Source: Vicinamibacterales bacterium (GTDB lineage: Bacteria; Acidobacteriota; Vicinamibacteria; Vicinamibacterales; 2-12-FULL-66-21). From it: 64,000 nucleotides of DNA. Positions 45,744 through 56,446 of this stretch are shown here, piece by piece (position 1 is the stretch's first letter; every line of letters starts with the position of its first letter). The translations under genes and the position numbers were made by a program. The stretch covers positions 1 to 64,000 of the forward strand of contig DASXLB010000017.1 of assembly GCA_036496585.1 (NCBI GenBank). The letters are read 5' to 3'. Below the pieces are notes generated by a model. The model was given only the letters and a program-made list of their open reading frames with translations. It was not told the DNA's origin and did not search any database.

Positions 45744-47837
45744 TCAGGCTTCTTCCGGCAGCTCCGCGCCGCGCTCGGCCTTGCTCGCCGCGATGATCTT
45801 GGCGTGCAGGTGCGCGGGCACTTCCTCGTAGTGATTGAACTCCATGTGATACGAGCCGCGGCCGCCGGTGGCTGAGGTGAGGTGCTGTTCGTAGGTCAGC
45901 ATCTCCGACATCGGCACCTTGGCGCGGATGATCGTCGAGGCGCCGCGCGTGTCCATGCCGCCGATGCGGCCGCGGCGGGAGTTGAGATCGCCCATCAAGT
46001 CGCCCGCGTAGTCCGAGGGTGCATAGACCTCTACGTTCATCACCGGCTCGAGCAGCGTCGGGCGCGCGCGGGCCATGCCGTCCTTGAAGGCGAGCGAGCC
46101 CGCCATCTTGAACGACATCTCGCTCGAGTCCACCGCGTGGAACGATCCGTCGAAGACGCTGGCGCGGAAGTCGACCATCGGGTAGCCGGCCAGGAAGCCG
46201 CGCATCCGCGAGTCCTGGATGCCCTTCTCGATTGCCGGCACGAACTGGCGCGGAATGGAGCCGCCGAAGATATCGTTGACGAACTCGAAATCGCTGCCCG
46301 CAGGCAGCGGCTCGAAGCGGACCTTGCAATCGCCGAACTGGCCGTGCCCGCCGGTCTGCTTCTTGTGCCGGCCGTGCGCTTCGACCGCTGCCCTGATCGT
46401 CTCGCGATAGGGAATGCGCGGCAGCTTGAGCATCACCTCGACGCCGAAGCGGCGCTTCAGCTTGGCCACGGTGACCTCGATATGCGACTGCCCCTGTCCC
46501 GCGAGCAGCAGTTCCTTCGTCTGCTGGTCGCGGGTGTAGCTGATCGTGGGATCCTCCTCCTGCAGCCGGTGCAGCGCCGTGCTGATCTTCTCCTCGTCGC
46601 CGCGGCTCTTCGGCTCGATCGCGTAGGAGATGACCGGCTCCGGAAACCTGATCGGCGGTACCGCTGTCGCTCCCTTCTCACCGAAGACGTCGCTCGTCTG
46701 CGTCTCCTTCAGCTTGGCGACCGCGCCGATGTCGCCGGCCCGGATCTCGGGCACGTTCGTCTGGGTCTTGCCTTGGACGACGGCGAGGTGGCCGAGACGC
46801 TCCGGGGTGTCCCTGGTGACGTTGTGCACCGTCGCGTCAGCCTTGAGCGTGCCGGAGAGGACGCGAAACAACGTGATCCGTCCGGCGAACGGGTCCGCCA
46901 CGGTCTTCCACACGAACGCCGCCGTGGCGCCGCCGTCCCGCGCCGGAATCTCGATCTCGTCGCCCGTCGCCGTCTTCGCCTTCAGCGCGCGCTCGGCCGG
47001 CGAGGGCAGGCACGCGACGATCGTGTCGAGCAGCGGCTGGATGCCGACGTTCGCCGTCGCCGAGGTCAGGACGACCGGGAAAATCTTCCCCGCCGCGATA
47101 CCGCGCTTGAGTCCTGCGGTCAGGTCCTCCTGCGAGAGCGTGCCGGCGTCGAAGAACTTCTCCATCAGCGAGTCATCGGCTTCGGCGACCATCTCGATCA
47201 GCGCCTCGCGCGCGGTTTCGGCGGTGCCGAGCATGTCACCGGGGATCGCGCCGTCGACCGGCTTGCCGCTCGCGTCGTTGGCGAACGTCAGCGCCTTCAT
47301 CGCCACCAGATCGACGACGCCCCTGAAGTGCTTCTCCTCGCCGATCGGCAGCTGAATCGGGATCACGGTACGGCCAAACGCGGAGCGTAGCGACACCAGC
47401 GAGCGGTCGAGGCTGGCGCGCTCGCGGTCGACTCGGTTCAGCACGATCAGGCGCGGCAGCGCGAGCTCGTCCGCGGCCTCCCACACTTTCTCGGTCGAGA
47501 CTTCGACGCCGGCGACGCCGTCGACGACGACCAGCGCGGCGTCGGCGACACGCAGCCCGGCCCGGGCATCGCTGAGGAAGTTCGCCATGCCTGGCGTATC
47601 GACGAAGTTGATCTTGGCTCTATTCCATTCGGCGTAGGCGACGCCGGCCGAGAGCGTGTGCTTGCGCGCGATGGCTTCTTCGTCGTAATCGGTGACGGAG
47701 GTCCCTTCGTCGACCTTGCCAAGGCGGTTGACGGCGCCGGCGTCGTAAAGGAGGGCGGATACCAGCTGCGTCTTTCCCGAACCGGAGTGGCCGACCAGCG
47801 CGACGTTGCGCAGACTGGCGGCGTCATAGACCTTCAT
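45744..47837 (-). CDS. second elongation factor G (EF-G2-like)
   Basis: 697 residues from the ATG at 47837 (GGAGGG upstream); longer in-frame starts were rejected. The five-domain EF-G plan is complete, but G1 is GHSGSGKTQL rather than AHxxxGKTT, and G3 is DTPGMANF with Met where EF-G has its catalytic His. This is characteristic of the divergent EF-G2 class, often slower GTPases acting in stress or recycling. It is not near other translation genes. Its role is inferred. Confidence 0.85.
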   Translation of the reverse strand: MKVYDAASLRNVALVGHSGSGKTQLVSALLYDAGAVNRLGKVDEGTSVTDYDEEAIARKHTLSAGVAYAEWNRAKINFVDTPGMANFLSDARAGLRVADAALVVVDGVAGVEVSTEKVWEAADELALPRLIVLNRVDRERASLDRSLVSLRSAFGRTVIPIQLPIGEEKHFRGVVDLVAMKALTFANDASGKPVDGAIPGDMLGTAETAREALIEMVAEADDSLMEKFFDAGTLSQEDLTAGLKRGIAAGKIFPVVLTSATANVGIQPLLDTIVACLPSPAERALKAKTATGDEIEIPARDGGATAAFVWKTVADPFAGRITLFRVLSGTLKADATVHNVTRDTPERLGHLAVVQGKTQTNVPEIRAGDIGAVAKLKETQTSDVFGEKGATAVPPIRFPEPVISYAIEPKSRGDEEKISTALHRLQEEDPTISYTRDQQTKELLLAGQGQSHIEVTVAKLKRRFGVEVMLKLPRIPYRETIRAAVEAHGRHKKQTGGHGQFGDCKVRFEPLPAGSDFEFVNDIFGGSIPRQFVPAIEKGIQDSRMRGFLAGYPMVDFRASVFDGSFHAVDSSEMSFKMAGSLAFKDGMARARPTLLEPVMNVEVYAPSDYAGDLMGDLNSRRGRIGGMDTRGASTIIRAKVPMSEMLTYEQHLTSATGGRGSYHMEFNHYEEVPAHLHAKIIAASKAERGAELPEEA

Positions 47838-47986
47838 AAGGTGTGCCCTCCGATGGGGCCGGTCCGGAGCGACCGGCCGATTGGCCATCGTATGACTGCC
47901 GCGTGACGGGATCAAGCGATCCGCTGCCAGGCAGCCCGTGGCTGGCGGGCGGCAGGTAGCGTAGAGTGTCCGTCGCGAGGTGACGC

Positions 47987-49111
47987 ATGACGAAGCAGCG
48001 CGACCGGCGCGGATTCCTGCAGGGTGTGCTGGCGGCGGGAGGGGTGGCGGCCGGCCTTCGCGGCATGGTCGAGGCGCAGCAGACACCGGGAGACTTCGCG
48101 TTTCTCCCTGCCTACGCGCGGGCGCAGAGCTATCGCTCCCTCAAACAATCCAGCTATGACACCACCGGCGGCAACAGCGACCGCTGGCCGATCCCGGCTG
48201 GTGCGGTGCGGGAGGTGTTCGCGCAGGAGGGGCCCGGCGTCATCACCCACATCTGGTTCACGATCGCGGCGCGGAGCGGGGACCATCTCAAGGAACTGGT
48301 GCTGCGCGGCTACTGGGACGGCAGCGCCAAACCGTGCGTCGAGGTGCCGATCGGCGATTTTTTCGGCCTCAACCTCGGCAGCTACGTCCTCTTCGAGTCA
48401 CGCTATCTGGCGTGCTCGCCCGGCAAGTCGCTCAACGCGTACTTCGCGATGCCGTATCGCCGCTCGGCGCGCTTCACGGTGACGAACGAAGGCACCCAGG
48501 ATGTCGGCTCGTTCTACTCGAACATCGACTTCATGCGCGTGCCGCGGCTGCCGGAAGACGCCCTCTACTTCCACGCGCAATACCGGCAGGCGGCGCCGTG
48601 CGTGCCGGTGGCCGGCCCCGATCCGAAGCTCAACCCCGACGGCGCGAAGAACTACGTCTACATGGAGACCCGCGGCCGCGGCCACTTGATGGGCGTGACG
48701 CTTGGCGTGCTGCAGAACGCCAACGGCTGGTGGGGCGAGGGGGACGACATGATCTTCGTGGACGAGGGCGCCAAGCCGACGATCGTCGGGACCGGCAGCG
48801 AAGACTATTTTCTCGGCAGTTGGGACTTCGGCGGCCGCGACGGCGCGATTCCCTTCGGCCATCAGATGTACGGCGCGCCGCTCATCGTCAATGCCGAGCG
48901 CACCGGCGGCCGCTACTGCTGTTACCGCTGGCACGGCGACAACCCGGTGACCTTCGAGCGTTCGCTCAAACACACGATGGAGCACGGCCATGCCAACGAT
49001 CGCGGCGACAACTTTTTCTCGTGCGCCTACTGGTATCAGACCGATCCGTTCACCGACTTTCCGCAGCTGCCGGCGGCGGCCCAGCGGCTGCCGGTCGTGC
49101 GTACGTCGTGA
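47987..49111 (+). CDS. exported GH172 (DUF2961) glycosidase
   Basis: 374 residues with a Tat-like signal (RDRRGFLQGVLAAGG). The DUF2961 fold is seen in PGVITHIWFTI, VEVPIGDFFGL, GRGHLMGVTLGVLQN, FVDEGAKPTIVGTGSEDYFLGSWDF-type motifs, with the acidic GTGSEDYF site. The family is now GH172, including difructose-dianhydride and D-arabinofuranose-active enzymes. The sugar here is unknown. Divergent from EF-G2 and convergent with the GH3 gene 78 bases away, so the two glycosidases may act together. Confidence 0.85.
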   Translation: MTKQRDRRGFLQGVLAAGGVAAGLRGMVEAQQTPGDFAFLPAYARAQSYRSLKQSSYDTTGGNSDRWPIPAGAVREVFAQEGPGVITHIWFTIAARSGDHLKELVLRGYWDGSAKPCVEVPIGDFFGLNLGSYVLFESRYLACSPGKSLNAYFAMPYRRSARFTVTNEGTQDVGSFYSNIDFMRVPRLPEDALYFHAQYRQAAPCVPVAGPDPKLNPDGAKNYVYMETRGRGHLMGVTLGVLQNANGWWGEGDDMIFVDEGAKPTIVGTGSEDYFLGSWDFGGRDGAIPFGHQMYGAPLIVNAERTGGRYCCYRWHGDNPVTFERSLKHTMEHGHANDRGDNFFSCAYWYQTDPFTDFPQLPAAAQRLPVVRTS

Positions 49112-49189
49112 GGCCGCTGAAGGATCGCAGCAGGCTCAGGCCAGAGTGTACGGCTCTCGTGTGTGTCCCGCGCGCCGCGACAGGCGTGG

Positions 49190-51520
49190 CTATTTGACTG
49201 TCAGCGTCGCTTTGAGCGTCGTGTTCGAGCTGTCGCCGACCAGGATGTCGAAGTCACCGGGCTCGACGCGGCGCTGCATGTTCTGATCGATCAGCCAGAG
49301 CGCCTCGGGACCGATCGGCAGCGTCACGACCTTCGATTCGCCGGGTTGCAGCGACACGCGCTGGAAGGCGCGGAGCTGCTTGACCGGCCGGGTCACCGAC
49401 GCGATCACGTCGTGCACGTAGAGCTGGACGACCTCGTCGCCGGCGCGTGTGCCGGTGTTGGTGACGGTCACGCTCGCGGTCGTGCGTCCGGCGGGACCGA
49501 TCGTCGGGTCGGCGAGCTTCAGCCCGGTGAGCGTGAACGTCGTGTAGCTCAGTCCGAAACCGAACGGATAGAGCGGGGCGCGCGACTCGAACAGATAGTC
49601 CCGGAACGACGTCGCTTTGCGGTCGTAGTAGACCGGAAGCTGGCCGACCGTGCGCGGCACCGTGATCGGCAGCTTGCCCGCCGGGTTCACGTCGCCAAAC
49701 AGGGCATCGGCGATCGCCGTCCCTCCCTCCTGCCCCTGGTACCAGACCTCGAGGATGGCCGGCACCTTTTCGGCGACCTTGGTGATCGACAGCGGTCGGC
49801 CGTTCATCAGCACGACGACCACGGGCTTGCCGGTGGCGACGAGCTGGTCGACGAGCTCCTGCTGGTTGCCGGTGAGATCCAGGGTCGCCATGTCACCGAG
49901 ATGGTTGTCGGCGTAGGCCTCGCGCGACGTCGACTCGTTGGTGCCGATGACGGCGACGACGACGTCGGCGGTCCTGGCGATCTTGACGGCGTCGGCGATC
50001 CGCTGCGCGTTCTTCGCCGGGTCCCCGGCGACGATCTCGTTGCGGTCCCAGCTCGCCGGCTCCTCGGTAATCCGCGTCCCTTCCGCCGACGCGATCTCGA
50101 CGCCGGCGCCGGTCTTGTCCTTGATCCCCTGCAGCACGCTGACGCCGCGGCCCGGCTGTTCGCTGTAGCCGCCGAGGTGCACGTCGATGGCGTTGGGCCC
50201 GACGACGGCGATCCGCTTGAGCTTCGAGCGATCGAGCGGCAGTGTGTGGTTGTCGTTCTTGAGCAGCACCATCGACGCCCGCGCCGCCTCCAGCGCCAGC
50301 GCCTGCGCGTCCGGCGTGTTGGTGACGCGCTCGGCTTCGTCTGGATCGGCATACGGGTGTTCGAACAGGCCCGCGAGGAACTTCAGCGTCAGCACGTGCC
50401 GCGCCGCGTCGGTGACCAGGCGTTCGTCGATGCGCCCGGCCTTCACCTCGTCGACGAGCGTCGCGTAGGCCTGTCGATCCGGCAGCTCGAGGTCGACGCC
50501 GGCCGAAATCGCCAGCTTCGCGGCCTCCGCGAGCGAGCCGACGACATGGTGCCGATTGGCGAGCTGCTCGATCGCGTTGTAGTCGGAGACGACGAAGCCC
50601 TGGAAGCCCCATTCCTGACGCAGCACGCGCTGCAGGAGGAACTGGCTCGCCGTCGAGGGAACGCCGTCGACCTCGTTGTAGGAGGGCATCACGGACATCA
50701 CGTGGCCCTCCTTGATCGCGCGCTCGAACGGCCACAGCAGCTCCTCACGCAGTTCGCGTTCGGGCACTTGCGTCGGCGCGGTGTTGATGCCGCCTTCGTT
50801 GGGTCCATGGGCGGCGAAGTGTTTCGCAGTGGCGAAGACGTGTCCGGCCGTGAGCAGCGGCATCGGGCCCTGGTAGCCGCGAATCGCGGCGAGTCCCATC
50901 TCCCCGACCAGATGCGGATCTTCGCCGTAGGTCTCCTCGGTGCGCCCCCAGCGCGGGTCGCGCGCCAGGTCGATGACCGGCGACAGCACCTGCTGCGCGC
51001 CGCGCGCCCGAGCCTCGCGCGCCGCGATCGTCATCACGCGTTCGACCAGCGCGGGATCCCAGCTGCTGGCGAGCGCGATGGGAACGGGGAAGTTCGTCCC
51101 TTTCATCGCCGCCAGCCCGTGCAGCGCCTCTTCGTGGAACATCACCGGCACCTGGAGCCGGGTGTGCTCCATCACCCAGTGCTGGATGGCGTTGACGAAC
51201 TCCGCGGTCTCGCGCGGGCCTCGGCGCTTGCCGCCCCGCTCGACGCCGTCGCTGACGCGGGTGACCTGGCCGATGCCGTTCTGCAGGATCGGAGCCGCTT
51301 TGCCCGGATCGAAGTTTCCGGCGGCATCCGCGAGCTGCCGCTTCTGTTGCCACACGGCAAGCGTCTGCGCGGCTTTTTCCTCGAGCGTCATCCGGCTGAG
51401 GAGATCCTCGACGCGGCGTTCGACGGGCAGTGCGGCGTCTTTGTACGGCGGCACCGACTGAGCGGACAGCGTCAGAGACGCAGCGGTAGCGAGAACGAGG
51501 ACGGCGGATTGGGCGCGCAT
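49190..51520 (-). CDS. exported GH3 beta-glycosidase (BglX-like)
   Basis: 776 residues with a signal peptide (LVLATAASLTLSAQS). GH3 N-domain, with nucleophile Asp in GFVVSDYNAIEQL-type motif (residue ~317), then the GH3 C-domain and a fibronectin III-like tail (VTVTNTGTRAGDEVVQLYV). Acts on terminal beta-glucose or xylose of plant or microbial polysaccharides in the periplasm or outside. Its neighbour GH172 suggests a glycan-degrading pair. Confidence 0.9.
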   Translation of the reverse strand: MRAQSAVLVLATAASLTLSAQSVPPYKDAALPVERRVEDLLSRMTLEEKAAQTLAVWQQKRQLADAAGNFDPGKAAPILQNGIGQVTRVSDGVERGGKRRGPRETAEFVNAIQHWVMEHTRLQVPVMFHEEALHGLAAMKGTNFPVPIALASSWDPALVERVMTIAAREARARGAQQVLSPVIDLARDPRWGRTEETYGEDPHLVGEMGLAAIRGYQGPMPLLTAGHVFATAKHFAAHGPNEGGINTAPTQVPERELREELLWPFERAIKEGHVMSVMPSYNEVDGVPSTASQFLLQRVLRQEWGFQGFVVSDYNAIEQLANRHHVVGSLAEAAKLAISAGVDLELPDRQAYATLVDEVKAGRIDERLVTDAARHVLTLKFLAGLFEHPYADPDEAERVTNTPDAQALALEAARASMVLLKNDNHTLPLDRSKLKRIAVVGPNAIDVHLGGYSEQPGRGVSVLQGIKDKTGAGVEIASAEGTRITEEPASWDRNEIVAGDPAKNAQRIADAVKIARTADVVVAVIGTNESTSREAYADNHLGDMATLDLTGNQQELVDQLVATGKPVVVVLMNGRPLSITKVAEKVPAILEVWYQGQEGGTAIADALFGDVNPAGKLPITVPRTVGQLPVYYDRKATSFRDYLFESRAPLYPFGFGLSYTTFTLTGLKLADPTIGPAGRTTASVTVTNTGTRAGDEVVQLYVHDVIASVTRPVKQLRAFQRVSLQPGESKVVTLPIGPEALWLIDQNMQRRVEPGDFDILVGDSSNTTLKATLTVK

Positions 51521-51539
51521 GTACGGGTGCAGCCTATCG

Positions 51540-51571
51540 CAGCCGGTTGCCGGTTGCCAGTTGCAACTCAG
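51540..51571 (-). repeat. 7-bp tandem repeat upstream of the GH3 gene
   Basis: GCCGGTT, GCCGGTT, GCCAGTT, GCAACTC in register, about 20 bases ahead of the GH3 start codon on the minus strand. Confidence 0.6.
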
Positions 51572-51673
51572 CGAAGGCCAGCGCAGGCCGCTGCGGCTTG
51601 AGCCTGGCGATGAAGCGCGGCGGGATCCGCCCTGCTGCGGGCCCGTCGAGGCTAACCGGCGATGGGCGGCCGG

Positions 51674-52978
51674 CTACTCGTAGCGCAGCGCCTCGATCGG
51701 ATCGAGCCGCGCGGCCTTGAACGCCGGGAAGAGGCCGAAGAAGATGCCGACGCTCGCCGAGAAGCCGATGCCGATCGCGAACGACCACCACGGCAGCGAA
51801 ACGGGGAAGCCCGACAACGCGTGCACCCCGAGGCCGATGGCGCTGCCGAAGACGATGCCGAGCACGCCGCCGAATGAGGTCAGGCACACCGCCTCGATCA
51901 GGAACTGCCAGAGGATCTCGCGGCGGCGGGCGCCGAGCGCCTTACGAACGCCGATCTCGCGCGTCCGTTCGGTCACCGAGATCATCATGATCGCCATGAC
52001 GCCGATGCCGCCGACCATGAGCGCGATCGACGAGATGACGACCAGCGCCAGGAACGTCGCCTGGCTGATCTGGTCCCACACGGCCAGCACCGCGTCCTGC
52101 GTCGCGAGGTCGAAGTCGTTGGGCTGATCGAGCTTCAGGTTGTGTCGGATGCGGATAATCGCTTCGACTTCGCGCATCGCCTGATCGCGCTCGCCCTCCC
52201 GCGGCACCACGGCAATCATCGCCGTGCGCAGCATGCTCGGGTTGAACTGGCCGCCGGTGAACCGGGTCGAGCCGGTCAGCACCTTGCCGTAGATCTTCTC
52301 GTGGGTGGAATACGGAATGATCGCGAGATCGTCGGCCCCGCCGAGATTGCCGGGGCTCGGACGCGGCCCGAGGACGCCGATCACGGTGAACGCCTCGGAG
52401 CCGACGCGGACGATCTTGCCGATCGGATCGGTATTGGGGAAGAGCGCCTGCCACGGGCTGTTGCCGAGCAGGATGACCGGGCGGCGATGATCGATCTCCG
52501 CCTGCGAGAACATGCGCCCCGCTTCGACCTTGGCGAAGTTGACGGCCGACCAGTTCTCGGTGACCCCCATGATCGCGACCTGCCGCGTGCGTTCGTGGCC
52601 GTAGTAGATGCGCGACTGCGAGCCCCCTTGCGCGCCCAGCCAGGTGTCGACGAGCGCGACCGACGGGCATTCGCGCTCGATCGCGAGCGCGTCCTCGCGC
52701 GTCAGGTTGGGGCGTCGCCCCAGCTCGATGAAGCTCTTGCCCGACGAAAACGACAGCGCCCCCATCTTCTGCACGATGATCGTGTCTGGGCCGAGCGTGT
52801 TGATGGCGTCGCGGAACGACTGATCGAAGCCGCGGATCAGCGAGGTCATGCCGACGATCGACGTGATGCCGATGACGACACCGAGCACCGTCAGCGCGCT
52901 GCGCATCTTGTTGCCGCGCAGCGTGTCGAACGACATGACGAAGACTTCCGCGAGGAGACCGGTGCGGTCGGGTGCCAT
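51674..52978 (-). CDS. MacB-like ABC transporter permease (FtsX family)
   Basis: 434 residues: an N-terminal helix (GNKMRSALTVLGVVIGITSIVGM), a ~230-residue periplasmic MacB_PCD domain, then three C-terminal helices with the RTREIGVRKALGARRREILWQFL coupling loop. Probably one half of an efflux or lipoprotein-release type transporter. No ATPase is fused or adjacent. It follows the sister permease by 27 bases. Confidence 0.85.
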   Translation of the reverse strand: MAPDRTGLLAEVFVMSFDTLRGNKMRSALTVLGVVIGITSIVGMTSLIRGFDQSFRDAINTLGPDTIIVQKMGALSFSSGKSFIELGRRPNLTREDALAIERECPSVALVDTWLGAQGGSQSRIYYGHERTRQVAIMGVTENWSAVNFAKVEAGRMFSQAEIDHRRPVILLGNSPWQALFPNTDPIGKIVRVGSEAFTVIGVLGPRPSPGNLGGADDLAIIPYSTHEKIYGKVLTGSTRFTGGQFNPSMLRTAMIAVVPREGERDQAMREVEAIIRIRHNLKLDQPNDFDLATQDAVLAVWDQISQATFLALVVISSIALMVGGIGVMAIMMISVTERTREIGVRKALGARRREILWQFLIEAVCLTSFGGVLGIVFGSAIGLGVHALSGFPVSLPWWSFAIGIGFSASVGIFFGLFPAFKAARLDPIEALRYE

Positions 52979-53005
52979 TACTCCCTCTCCATCCTTGGCG
53001 CGCCG

Positions 53006-54232
<1,227 letters not shown>

Positions 54233-55588
54233 CTATTTGGTCGTCGAATTCGAACCGCCGCGCGCCGCCGCCTCGACCTTCACCGGCCCGTTGTCCTTGA
54301 GCTCGCGGACCGATGAGAACGGGCCGATGATCACCTGGTCGCCGGGGCTCACGCCCGACAGCGCCTCGAAATACTTCTCGCCGGCGATGCCGGTCTTCAC
54401 CGGCGTGAAGAAGGCCTTGCTGTCCTTCACCAGGAACACGCCTTCGAGCTCCTTGCGCTCCTGGCCGGGCTTCAGTTCCTGCGCCTGGACCGTGGTGCCG
54501 CCGGCCCGGCCCTTCACGTTCTTGGCGTCGTCACGGACGATGGCGCCGCTCGCCTTGTCGACGACCATCTCGCGGACGGTTGTCGCCTGGATCGGAATGC
54601 TGGTCGCGTCCTTCCGCGTCGCCGTCGTGATCTCCGCCGTGCAGGTGAAGCCCGGACGTACGTCGGGCATCGCGTCGTCAACCTTCACCTTGACCAGGAA
54701 GTTGGTCGCCTGCGACGCCGACGTCGTACCGGTGGTGCTGATCGGACTGTTGCCGATCTCGACGACGTGGCCGGTGAACGACTTGCCGTTCATCGCGTCG
54801 ACGGTGATCTTCGCCTTCTGGCCGATCGTGACGTTCGGAATGTCGGTTTCGTCGACTTCCACCTGCGCCTCGATGTCGGACATGTCGGCGATGGTCAGCA
54901 GCACCGTGCCGGCGTTGTTCATCGTCCCGACGACGACGGTTTCCCCTTCCTGGATGTTGCGCTTGGTGACGATGCCGTCGATCGGCGACTCGATCCGGAC
55001 CTTGCTCAAGGTGTACTTGGCGCTGTCGAGCGAGGACTGCTCCTGCTTCATGCGGATCTGCTGCGTCTCGACTTGCTTGTCGGCGGAGGCGACGTCGGAC
55101 TGCCGCATGTGCAGGGTGTTCTCGGCGAGGTCGAGGTTCTCTCTCGTCGTCAGTCCGCCCTTCCACAGCTGCTGCTGGCGCGCGTAGGCGTCCTGCGCGG
55201 TCTTCAGCCCGGCCTTGGCGCTGTCAGACGCGACGCGCAGCTGCTCCATCGTCGAGCGCGCCGCCGCCAGCGACGCTTCGCCCTGGTCGACCGACATCGC
55301 CAGCAGCTTCGGATCGATCTGCATCAGGAACTGCCCCTTCGTCACGCGGTAGCCCTCGTCGACGGCGAGGTTGGTGACGCGGCCCATGGTGTCGGCGCTG
55401 ATGTTGACCGAATTGTGCGGCTGGATCTTGCCCGACGCCGAGACGATCGCCTGGAGATCCCGCTTCTGCACGGCCTCGACGTTGACCGCCGTGCCGGTTT
55501 GCTGCTTGAACTTCACGTTCGCGAACACGATCGCCCCGAGGATCACGACGATCCCCACGCCGATCAGGACTTTCTTGCCGGTACTCAT
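54233..55588 (-). CDS. HlyD/RND-type periplasmic adaptor of an ABC efflux system
   Basis: 451 residues from the ATG at 55588; a longer frame was rejected. One N-terminal membrane helix (VLIGVGIVVILGAIVFANV), lipoyl/barrel halves flanking a coiled-coil hairpin (~residues 100-190), beta-barrel and membrane-proximal domains. It would link the inner-membrane permeases to an outer-membrane channel. ATGA overlap with the YIP1-like gene. Confidence 0.85.
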   Translation of the reverse strand: MSTGKKVLIGVGIVVILGAIVFANVKFKQQTGTAVNVEAVQKRDLQAIVSASGKIQPHNSVNISADTMGRVTNLAVDEGYRVTKGQFLMQIDPKLLAMSVDQGEASLAAARSTMEQLRVASDSAKAGLKTAQDAYARQQQLWKGGLTTRENLDLAENTLHMRQSDVASADKQVETQQIRMKQEQSSLDSAKYTLSKVRIESPIDGIVTKRNIQEGETVVVGTMNNAGTVLLTIADMSDIEAQVEVDETDIPNVTIGQKAKITVDAMNGKSFTGHVVEIGNSPISTTGTTSASQATNFLVKVKVDDAMPDVRPGFTCTAEITTATRKDATSIPIQATTVREMVVDKASGAIVRDDAKNVKGRAGGTTVQAQELKPGQERKELEGVFLVKDSKAFFTPVKTGIAGEKYFEALSGVSPGDQVIIGPFSSVRELKDNGPVKVEAAARGGSNSTTK

Positions 55589-56316
55589 GCGCCTCCACGA
55601 CTCTTCAAGAGCGCGATCCCCAATGCGATGACAGCGTAGACGCACAGCAGCGAGATCGCGATCGGCTGCGTGCGCCGCTTGTAGAGCACGCCCAGGCCCA
55701 TGGCGAGGACGATGATCCACCAGACGAGGAAGAGATCCACCGCGCCGAGCAGATGCGACCCGAACGACTTCTCCGGGAGCATGGGCAGCAGCGCCCCCAT
55801 GTTGGTCACCGTGCCGACGCGCCCGGTGAAGTAGTTCACGGTCCCGGAGAGCACCGCCGACACCGTCGAGATCACCCCCGCGTGCACGACGATCGACATC
55901 ACCTGCTTGAACGACGCTTCTCCGCCGAGTGCGGCGTTGAAGACGGCGAACAGGATTCCGGTGAAAATCAGGACGATGATCGGCGAGATGACGACGATGC
56001 TGCCTCCCGTGATGTATGGCATCACGTTTTGCATCTTCTCCATCTGCGCGTATGCCTCGTCGCTCGTCTGGATACCAAATGCCTGCCGCTGCTGCACCTG
56101 CTGCTCGAGCGCTGCCTGTTTACCCGCTGGGGTCGTCAGCGGCAGGGTCTGGAAGCCCGCGATGAGCACGGTGCTCAGCGCCAGCATTGAAAACCACACA
56201 GGAGCCGGCACGAGTGACTGGTACGTGGCCCTCGGCGAAAAGAGCATGCCAACGAATCGCGCGAACAGATTCTTCGGGGCAGGCGCCAGGCCTGTGGCTG
56301 GGGCTGTGTTAGTCAT
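55585..56316 (-). CDS. YIP1-family membrane protein
   Basis: 243 residues from the ATG at 56316. A proline-rich N-terminus, then FARFVGMLFSPRATYQSLVPAP, the typical YIP1 start, and five hydrophobic segments. In bacteria these proteins have unknown function. It is cotranscribed with the adaptor and permeases and may be an accessory subunit. Confidence 0.75.
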   Translation of the reverse strand: MTNTAPATGLAPAPKNLFARFVGMLFSPRATYQSLVPAPVWFSMLALSTVLIAGFQTLPLTTPAGKQAALEQQVQQRQAFGIQTSDEAYAQMEKMQNVMPYITGGSIVVISPIIVLIFTGILFAVFNAALGGEASFKQVMSIVVHAGVISTVSAVLSGTVNYFTGRVGTVTNMGALLPMLPEKSFGSHLLGAVDLFLVWWIIVLAMGLGVLYKRRTQPIAISLLCVYAVIALGIALLKSRGGA

Positions 56317-56446
56317 GGGTGTGGATGGAAGCAAGCGATTGTACCACGCGATATACGAGGGGCTGGGACGAAAAGTTTCCGGGTGGGCCGCCAGAACTCT
56401 CACGCGATGTGAGACTTAGAGCGATAACTGCAGCCGGCGCAGACGT

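Noticed and set aside
49163..51601. 812-codon plus-strand frame
   Set aside because: Antisense shadow of the GH3 gene. No domain, extreme Arg/Asp/His content, no SD.
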